From Coremacera marginata (taxonomy: Eukaryota > Arthropoda > Insecta > Diptera > Sciomyzidae), in the NCBI GenBank assembly GCA_914767935.1, contig OU612045.1:136382680-136446679 (forward strand): a stretch of DNA of 64,000 nt, given 5' to 3'. The translations under genes were made by a program, and so were the position numbers. Of the stretch, positions 55,670 to 64,000 are shown one piece after another. Each line of letters starts with the position of its first letter. Positions within the stretch are counted from its first letter, which is position 1. The notes under the pieces are model-generated. The model searched no databases and was not told where the DNA came from. It saw only the letters and a program-made list of their open reading frames with translations.

Positions 55670-55870
55670 GTGGTAATGCAATTTTTTCTTTCCTTACCAT
55701 TACATATTAATGGTGATGCCATTTTTTCCGTTACCATTACATTTAAATGGTAATGGCATTTTGCATTCTATTACCATTGCCTATTAATAACCATTACATA
55801 GTAATGATAATGCAAATTTAATTTATATTTAATTTAATTTTTACCACTAGATGGATAGTGGTTATGCAAA
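55670..55870. repeat. Cluster of alternating CATTACCA/TGGTAATG words
   Basis: Within 200 bases at least eight near-copies of CCATTACAT or GGTAATGGC appear, in alternating orientation (for example 55671, 55700, 55714, 55735, 55750, 55777, 55793). The whole can form several small hairpins. It starts immediately beyond the 5' end of RTE copy 2. Identity unknown. Confidence 0.6.
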
Positions 55871-58800
55871 TTGAATGTTGAAGGAAAATGTCATAAGCTA
55901 CCGTTTCATTTTTCGCAATTCTGATGCAACCCACTAAACCGCATTTACAACAACAAAAAATTATTTAAGACAGTTTTCTTATCTAGAGGGAACACTTTTG
56001 GGAGTTATTAAAACTCAATAAAAAAAACTAAAAATATTTTTAACATCAATTTTTTTATTTTTTAATATTTTTTTATTATTTCCTTATTTCAATAATACCT
56101 ACACAAAATAATTGATAACAAGATTAAAAAAAAATTGCAGGCTGGTAGAGTGGGAGGTTGCTAAAAAAGGGGTGACTCCATTTTGGCACGATTTGTACCC
56201 TTCTAGTCGTCCGAAAAAAAATATTCATTTTTAATAAATTAATAATATAAGCGCGAGCTACGCCATTGTTTTACACTAATAAAACAGTGTCGACAAGTGG
56301 TACAACAGATTTTTAAATTAAATTAATTTTTTCTAAAATGAATTAATTACTTTGAATATTTTGTGTTTTTAAGCTCAATGTTTTAAGTTTAATTTTAAAT
56401 TCACCATGTAAGTTATTGATTTAGTCTTGTTTTACTATCGATTTATTTTTGTTTATCGAATTGTTAAAATTATTATTGCAAATTCATTATTATTGTTAAA
56501 TTCGTGTTCTGATTAAGGTTTGACATTGTTGTTTCATCGTTTTAATAAATAGATCCCCTGAAGATGTTGACAAACAATCAACGAAACGTTGGGAAAAAGA
56601 TGAATTTAATTTTTAATTTAATTGCACACAAATAATTGATCAGAAAAGCCTATTAAAGAAATTAAGAACAACAAATAACAAATAATTTCAAACTGTTCTT
56701 CAAAAAACACAAAATTAATTATTAGGATTGTAAGAATATCCCAGACTAGGGATATAACTGTTTAAATAAGTATTGGTAAAAAATAATCTAACTCTGCGTG
56801 CTTAAGATATTCGTATTACACAGTTATGGTTTATACATTTTTTTTTTCCAAGCATATATATATATATTCCCTATTCCATTGCAAATATCCTCAACACTAA
56901 TGCGAGAGTCAAACAAACACACACACACTCTCAAACACAATAAGTCGATGTCATGGTGCAGCGGAGTGACTTCGTCGTTCTCAAGTAAACATTAAAATAA
57001 ATAAATGACTTGACAGCGACAGTCAGCGCTAAAAATTCTTTGCTTTTGTGCAAAAATGTTTGGACATTTTTTGAGATGTGCTCAGAAGTGGCATAAATAT
57101 TGCAAGGATGCGCTCACACAAACAAACGCACACTCACTCACTTTGGAGAAAAACACCAGACTGCAGCTACACTTGCGCCTGGCACTTACACAGATTCATA
57201 GAGGAGCGAAAGGATTTCATAAGAATTGCGCAATTTAAAATGTCACAACATAAATTCTGTTTGCGCTCTGCTTTGTGCGACAACAACAACAAAAACAACA
57301 ACAACAGCAACAAAGAAAAAAACAATTTGTTGGAAGGACCTTCTAACTATGCTTTACCAGGCAATGCGTCGTAATGTCCTTCACTGTTGAAACAAAACAC
57401 ACAAAAAAACTAGTAAAAAAGCAACAGCAAAGATGAGGAGCGGGAGGCTAGATAGTCGATGTGCACACAAATAAAGCGCGCGACCAGTGCTTGCCAGGAC
57501 ATGAGACCAAAAGGACGGATCTGAAGAATCAGACGTTCTTCAGCGTCTCCCAAAAGGGGCGCAACAAAACTCGAGTCGTCACAAATTTTGGGTGCGAAGT
57601 TGATTTTAGAATCATTCTCTTCAACCACCACCTGATCCCTAACCACCTTGTCATTGGGTGGTATTCTTTCATGTGTCCGGCGTGCCTTTTTCTACTGAGC
57701 TGCTGCTGTTGCTGCTCGACACACATAAATCAGTTTGGTGGGATGTGACTCCCATTTTTTCAGTTTCTTCCACAAATTTGTCCTTTTTTGCAAAATGTTT
57801 GTTTTTAAATTTTATTTTCTACTCATTTTTTCGCCCGATTTCTAGCTGTGGTGCTGCTGTCCATTCTGCAGATGTCCTTTTAGCTTGTTTGGTTTATTTC
57901 TTTTATGTTCTATTTTTTTTTTTTTTTTAACTTTATGTTATTTGTTGTTGTTGTTCGTGCCGGTGTCCTGTTGGACATAATCGCGCCTTGCATTATTGGT
58001 TGATGTTTGCTGCCAGTGCTGCCATTGTTTTGTTATTTTATTTTTTTTTCTCCTCTTTGCTTTGCTTTCCTTTGCTGCTATAGCTACTCCTGCTGTTGCG
58101 GATAGGAATTTATTTTGTTTGTTATTTTTGAAGATTATGTGTGTTTTGTATCCTGACAGGGATCAGCATAAAATGTTGCAAGTTGAGCTTTTCTCTCCTG
58201 GAACTTTTATTGTTGATGCTTTCGTCGTTGTTGTTGCTGTTGTTAAAAGACTGCATCTTTTATGCTTTGAACGAAGTTTGCTCAAGGTGTGAAAAATGGA
58301 ATGTGTAAACAGAGCTAAAGTGGTGAATATGCAATGAGTTAGACAGACAGCCAGACATACGGACAGACAGACAGATAGACGGACAGAATCAAAGTACGCA
58401 TACAACACAAAAACAAATGAATAAAAAAGCTGTGTGCTACGTTTAGCAAAATAAATAAAAAAGAAATCAGAGTTTTACTCGCTTGAGTGTTGAATTATTT
58501 TTTGCTGACAGTTAATTACTGCGTTTGGCCGTCTGTCTTAGATTTATTTGACATTTTTATATGAGGCTCTTTTTGCTGACTCTCAAACTATAATACTCTG
58601 GTGTTTTCTCTCTTTCTCTCTTTCTCTATTTTGCGCACACATTCTGGCACTGTAAATAACCAAAAAATGTGACAGCACGACTACGCATCAGGGACATGTA
58701 TGTCCTTTTTATGGCACTGCCACATCGCACGATGGATGCGACTGTCACCATAAATTATAATAATTACATATAAACTTATTAATACACTCATACAAGCACA
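55871..58800. other. Intergenic DNA, 56.9-58.8 kb unique-looking with short tandem repeats
   Basis: 55.9-56.8 kb is AT-rich and featureless. 56.9-58.8 kb has higher GC, a (CAA)n-type tract at 57280-57325, a GTTGTTGTT tract at 57944-57955 and a (GACA/GACG)n tract at 58338-58386. It shows no repeat shared with the rest of the window. Frames of 60-98 codons on both strands have biased compositions and no domain, so I do not call genes. Candidate regulatory region by position. Confidence 0.4.
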
Positions 58801-59810
58801 TTTATACTGACACACACAAACACGAACATACAAAAATATATCTATTCATAGTCGTAAGTATGGGCAAGTTTGAATGCTCAGCTGTTATAAAGTACAGAAT
58901 ACAGGGTGAAAGTTGTAATTGCGAACTTTTGTTGTAGGGTGCACATAATAATCTAGTGAGATTCTATTGCGAAGGCTTGAATCCCGCCAAGGCTTGATAC
59001 AACCTGCCTGTCCAAAACTAGGAAAAAATGAGGAAGATTACAAATAAGATGCTTTGACCCCTTTTCCACACGGCAATTTTTCTTGCCGGCAAGTCTAATT
59101 TTTGAGCACTCGGAACGTTACGAGAGGGGACGAGTACAGACTTGCTCGTACCGGTAAGTTTCCTTTTGTGCTGTTCATTCTTTAATGTTTCGTTTTATTC
59201 TGCTTCGTCAAGTTAAGATGGCTGCGCATTAGCGGACTAAGTATTCATATAAGAAAACATTGATTGTAAATTAATGTTGTAATATTTCAATAATATGAAC
59301 ACTGAATAACAATGAATGCATAAAAATTTAATATTAACTACTAAAACTACCTCAAACTTTATTAATATTTATTTAAATAGTTCTAGTGCTTTCTTCAAAG
59401 TTAAATCAGAACTGCGCAAGAAATCTTGCTGAGTGGAAATGCAAATGGCAAGTTCAAAAGGGAATTGAAAACTTGCTGGCAAGAAAAATGGGAAAGGGGA
59501 CTTTCCGTGTGGAAAAGGGGACTTTGAGACGAATCAGGGTTACCAACATGAACTAGTCGTTTTTTATTTTCGTAAAAAAACGGCCTACCTTGAAGCCCGA
59601 TGTTGGCTCCCTTTTCTTGGAGCAGGCATGTTTTATAGTTAACCATGGTAACATAAGCCTGCGAAAATGATTTTGGTTTGTATGCATCGCTACTACGACC
59701 AGGACAGTATATCCTTAACTAGAGAGTAATTTCTAGTATACCAGATTTAAAATTGGTATCTATGCTTGCTGATATTGTATTATGTACACGAGTACGAATT
59801 TATATTGTTA

Positions 59811-59902
59811 GGCAATTCACAAGATGTTGTAAGGTTGTATGTTGTAAAAACTTTTTACTAACAACATACAATATACAACTTTACAACATCTTGTGAATTG
59901 CC
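59811..59902. mobile_element. 92-bp palindromic MITE with TA target duplication
   Basis: The left arm GGCAATTCACAAGATGTTGT is an exact complement of the right end ACAACATCTTGTGAATTGCC, and pairing continues inward with small gaps (GTTGTATGTTGT against ACAACATACAATATACAAC) to a tiny loop TTTTTAC. TA flanks both sides (59809-59810, 59903-59904). This fits a Tc1/mariner-type MITE. As RNA it would be a long hairpin. Confidence 0.85.
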
Positions 59903-60919
59903 TATGTATCTTTGATGTGTATTCATATTGGTTTTTAGAATAGGGCGCCACGTCAAGAATCATGAATTGGCACCCGGTATATTTTGCTTTTAGATGTCAA
60001 GAGTATATTGTTTGATGCACAAAACATTCAATACATTGTTTTGAATATATAATTATGCATTCCACTGGTATCAATAGTTTTTTCAATAGGATGCCGTTTC
60101 ATGAACTGTGGGCTTCATTGCCGAGAGGCAAATTAGAATTTAGCCTTAACAGCAGGAGTCTACTAAAACACAAATATAGGATTGCTTGTTGGAGGAAAAT
60201 AAAGTGTTCATTCATTCATTACCCCGAAAAAAGACACAGTAGCTGCTGTCCGTATACTTTCGACATAAACTTAAACAAGGTAAACAAAACACAAAGCAAT
60301 CCTTTTTTTAAGGGTGTCTGAGAGATATGGTCAGTATTTAAAAAAAAAACTGTAAATAGTCTTAATATTATAATTAAATGAAAAAAAGGGGGTTGTTTTA
60401 AAAAAAAAAAAATACTCCAGGTAGATGGAAATGACGAAAACTCATCCGTTCTTGCATTGCTTAAATCCGTTCTTGCATTGTTTGCATTGCTCTTTGATTT
60501 ACTGTACTACAATCTATAGTAAAAAATTCGCCGAAATTCAGTTATGGGTCAAATAAATGGTTTAGTTTTATGCTAAAATATGTATAGATGTCTCAACACA
60601 GTATTTTTAAAAATAATAATATTAATATTATTCTATTTATCTTTACGTAATAGTCATTTTGCAACAAAATGAGTCCAAAATAGCTTCTCACCCAGCAAAT
60701 ACTTCGTAACATACTACAAACTTTATCAAAGAAAACTATTTACATACATATTTTATCTCCATTTTTGAGATTCGACGACATGGCTCGGTGGTATCGATTT
60801 TGTACGAGCATTTGCATATGAAAAAGCTATCACCGAGATGGGTATAAATAAATACCCAAAATCTTAGAGAATATTTAGACATGCTCAGCAATGTTGAATT
60901 AAAAGTTGTAAGAAAGGTA

Positions 60920-61860
60920 AACAATCTTGGCTTCTTAAAAGTTTTTGTTGAAATTTACTACAGTAGTTGTAGGCAACTGTTTAGCTACTATAACTGTAGT
61001 AAATTTACACACCTTTATAAAATTCAACATTTGTTGCTTACTATTGGTATGTAGTAAAATTCAACAGCTGGTGTTTAATTTTGCTTAATATATATGGTAA
61101 TATTTAAGCTTTAATATATGTATTGTAGTAAACTTAAACATTAGTTATTTAATATTTCTATCATTTTTGTTTTACTATTGCAAAATTACAACCTTTATAT
61201 GAATAATATTCAACAACTTTTGTTTAGTTTTACTATATTAATGTAGTTATATAAAAATTACTACTGCTATTTACTAATATTCAGCATGTGTTTGGCAATT
61301 AAAACTGAAGTAAGCTTCAACTAATTTTATGATTGATTGAATATTTATAAAACACACAAATCTGGGTAAAAAAAATAAAGAAAAACTTTCAAGTCCGTTG
61401 CACCAAGAAGCTATCATATATCAATTTGTCGTTAGAGTTATAGAAATAAGACAAAGCATTTTTAAAATCAATTTTTAATATTTATTAAGCACTTCTCGGA
61501 CACATTCCAATATAAATATTGAGTACATTACAAGGCAAAAAATATTTACAATCTTAGCTTAAAATTAAAACGCGTTATTTAACACAATTTTTGTAATTGG
61601 ATATAGAGAAGCGGATACCGGACTGAATAATAAGGTGCTTACTTGCTCACAACCAAACTTGAATGAGAATATGATTGCAAGAAAAAAAATAGTTTAATAT
61701 TAATATTGCAGCAAAATTCAACATATGTTGCTTAATTTTACTAAAGTTTATATATAATTTTAAACATTGAATATTTACAATGAAACTTGTAGTGAAATTA
61801 TACTCCAGTTGAATTTTAAACAAAATATTACTATTATAGTTATTGTAAATTTGTATTTAT
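60920..61860. repeat. Internally repetitive AT-rich block
   Basis: The words GTAGTAAA, AAATTCAACA, TTGTTGCTTA and TTACTACA recur in both orientations about a dozen times (for example 60957, 61006, 61020-61060, 61127, 61720-61735, 61790). Ends are not clear; 61380-61680 is less repetitive and may be an insertion or the core. Probably a degraded non-autonomous element. Confidence 0.4.
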
Positions 61861-62149
61861 TTTTTAGAGTGTACTTATTTGCCTTGTGTAGATCATTTGC
61901 GTGAGTAAGGTCTATTTTGTATTAAGAAACCTGAGAAGGACTGCAGCATTTGTTACCGTTGAAACAAGACGAAAACAATTCTTGCAACTGCTGATGATGC
62001 CTATAATCCCTTACTCAGAAGTCGTTTAGGGCTGTTCATAAATTACATAACATGTTTTTGGTTAACAAGAACACCAATAAGTGGCGATACGTTATAACTT
62101 AATTGATATGTGTCGTCTAATCTTCTCGATCTTACAACATTCTGCTTAA

Positions 62150-63252
62150 ATTCGATTGACTCTGGTAACCAGGTCGACTGCGTTTACACTGACTTTAGTA
62201 AAGCATTTGATAAAGTACCACACAATCTAATTTTATTTAAGCTCAAGTTAATGGGACTTCCCCAATATTTTGTGAACTGGATTAAATAGTATTTGGTGGA
62301 GCGATCTTATCAAATACGTTTCAGAGGCGTATTGTCTTTTGAATTTATTGCTGAATCAGGTGTTCCTCAGGGTAGTCACCTTGGACTACTTCTGTTTGTT
62401 TTAGCAATCAATGATGTAAGTCACATAATAGAACACTCTCATCTGCTTATCTATGCGGATGATATGAACATATACAGAACGGTTGATTCTAAAGACAATT
62501 CAGATCTACTCCAGTGTGATCTGAAATCCTTTGAAGTTTGGTGTTCTAAAAATAATATGTTTCTAAATCCAGATAAATGCCAAACTATGACCTTTTCGCG
62601 AAAAAGGAATAATTTTATTTTCGATTATAAGATTAAAGATACTGCCTTGAGTCGTGTAGATACCGTCAAAGACCTAGGTATATGCGTGGATTCTAAGCTA
62701 TAGTTTAACATTCACATTGAATATTTGTAAAAAAGCATCTTCTATGCTAGGATTTATAAAACGCTGGACCAAAGAATTTAATATCATGATTCCAACTACA
62801 ACGTTGTATTATGCAATCGTGCGTCCTCACTTAGAGTATGCAAGTCAAGTTTGGTCCCCAAGTTACAATGTGCATGTTGATCGAATAGAAAGAATCCAAA
62901 TACGTTTTGTTCGGTTTGCTCTAAGGGGCTTAAGTGGAACTGCCGTATTAGATCTTCCTCCTTATGAGGATAGTTTGAAACTGTTAAAAATGCAGTCTTT
63001 AAGTGACCGAAGGAAATCTGCAGATATCGTCTATTTACACCAACTCATAGTAGGTGTATTCGATTCTCCAGAACTTCTTTCTCATATAAATTTTAATACT
63101 AACCGTAGAAGCAGTAGAAACGCTAACAATTTCAGTGGCTACTGCTCCTTTAAACCGCATGAGTACCTTTGTTAACAATTGTAGTGTTTTTGATGTTAAC
63201 TTGTCAAAAGGTCAACTCAAAAGTAGATTAAAAACACAATATCAAATGTAGT
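62150..63252 (+). pseudogene. LINE reverse transcriptase, 3' half, jockey-like
   Basis: Frames in order show CVYTDFSKAFDKVPHNLILF (62178-62237, RT A box), then an in-frame TAG at 62287 and ERSYQIRFRGVLSFEFIAES, GVPQGSHLGLLLFVLAIND. The catalytic LLIYADDMNIYRTVDS (62443-62490, both Asp kept) follows, then WCSKNNMFLNPDKCQTMTFS, a stop at 62701, and a frameshifted thumb (KASSMLGFIKRW, YYAIVRPHLEYASQVWSPSY). The C terminus has SLSDRRKSADIVYLHQLI and finally NCSVFDVNLSKGQL ending at the TAG 63247-63249. The 5' part (endonuclease) is missing. Only a few disabling changes separate it from an open frame, so it is younger than the fragment at 35160-36586. Confidence 0.87.
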
Positions 63253-63439
63253 TTGATTTATATATGCATGGTTAGTTGTTATGTCTTGTGTTGTCCCTGA
63301 GCCCAACCCATTCATTGGTGGGTAAATTTTTCCCACATTAACTGGTTTGGGGTCACTAGTATCCATAACATTGATATTTCTCAATAATTTCTGGGTCGTG
63401 TCTTGAAATGGGTTAATGCTGAGGAAGTGCGAAACAGCT

Positions 63440-64000
63440 GTAGAAGCTGAACTCTATTGTTATCGACAATTGTGAGAATTGCGAACAAATATTTTTTTTT
63501 TTCAACATAGTCTCCTTTCAACTCGACACATTTTTCCCAGCGATGTTCAATCGCTTCAATTCCCTGTTTAAAGTGAGAACCGACGAGAGCCTCAAAATAG
63601 TCATCAACCGCAGATTCCAACTCTTCATTGTTGGAAAATCTTTTACCATCGAGCCCTTTTTTCATGTTTGGAAAAATAAAATACACCAAGGGGCTAAATC
63701 TGGCGAATAGGGTGCGTAAGGAAGCAATTCGAACTTTCATTTATTGATTTTGCCACCACGAAAGTGGTGCTGCAATAAGTTCGCATAATACAGGCCGTTG
63801 ATTTGTTTTTCTTTTTGAAGATAATCAATGAAAATTATCCCACGCGCATCTCAAAAACTGACGCCATAACCTTGCCTGCAGATGGAACTCTCTTCACCTT
63901 TTTTGGAGCCGATTCTCCCCTTTCAGTCCATGATGGACCCATGTTTCATCCATGGTTATGAATCGACGCAAAACCTCGGCTTTATTGATATGGAACATCG
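63440..64000 (-). pseudogene. mariner transposase remnant, continues beyond the right edge
   Basis: From the right edge on the minus strand: RRFITMDETWVHH (first catalytic Asp region, about 63965-63925), then ESAPKK with a frameshift, VPSAGKVMASVF (about 63895-63855) and IIFIDYLQKEK-type residues. A deletion then removes the block with the second catalytic Asp. The ELLPYAPYSPDLAP box follows at about 63728-63688 and, in another frame, YFIFPNMKKGLDGKRFSNNE, SHFKQGIEAIEHRWEKCVEL and GDYVEK. Mariner (DD34D) family. The deletion and frameshifts make it inactive; terminal repeats were not located. Confidence 0.88.

Noticed and set aside
58338..58386. GACA/GACG tract as a CRISPR-like or regulatory array
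   Set aside because: It is a plain imperfect tetranucleotide microsatellite without spacers.
57056..58408. Overlapping 60-98 codon frames on both strands
   Set aside because: Rich in Cys/Phe/Leu or His/Gln/Asn from T- and CA-rich DNA, no domain, and open on both strands.

Overview
The window reads as nuclear DNA of a higher (schizophoran) fly. It holds the 3' part of one developmental regulator, a gene of the teashirt/tiptop zinc-finger family, at the far left (1-2226, + strand). About 60 kb of strongly AT-rich, apparently gene-free intergenic DNA follows. No bacterial-style gene layout, rRNA, intact tRNA or CRISPR array is visible. Genus and species cannot be fixed from the sequence alone.

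Layout. 1-2226: open reading frame with four zinc fingers, truncated at its 5' side by the window edge. 2227-6200: 3' UTR and AT-rich DNA with little structure. 6.2-12 kb: inverted-repeat element, Tc1/mariner-like deletion derivative, hAT-like end, direct-repeat block, first SINE. 12.7-16.8 kb: a jockey-type LINE broken into pieces. 18.7-19.9 kb: a hAT element with a perfect 8-bp target duplication. 20.2-24.9 kb: a 127-bp minisatellite, a second SINE-like family, the second copy of the main SINE and Helitron-like elements. 25.9-29.1 kb: nearly full-length RTE-type LINE. 29.2-31 kb: single-copy-looking DNA. 31.3-38.3 kb: tRNA-like heads, Tc1 fragment, SINE, two large foldback elements, LINE remnant, RTE tail, transposon-protein remnant. 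39.4-41.8 kb: hAT element with an 8-bp target duplication and a foldback nested inside. 42.5-43.4 kb: Helitron-like element. 43.5-45 kb: mostly unique DNA. 46-52 kb: Tc1/mariner-like element, SINE, tRNA-like heads. 52.6-55.7 kb: second, more decayed RTE copy. 56-59 kb: unique DNA with CAA repeats and microsatellites. 59.8-64 kb: a 92-bp MITE, an internally repetitive block, a LINE 3' end and a mariner remnant running off the right edge.

How it fits together. The gene is a transcription factor whose relatives have large regulatory surroundings, so the less repetitive, GC-richer patches (about 3.0-3.25, 16.9-17.45, 29.2-31.0, 43.8-44.5 and 56.9-58.8 kb) are the best candidates for its enhancers. 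That is inference. Everything else I recognise is mobile DNA, nearly all non-autonomous or broken. The most notable structures are a tRNA-derived SINE family (four copies, all on the + strand), at least eight further unrelated tRNA-like A-box/B-box pairs, and three 0.67-0.88 kb foldback elements. An exon-like block with conserved splice-type borders also occurs twice, 31.6 kb apart.
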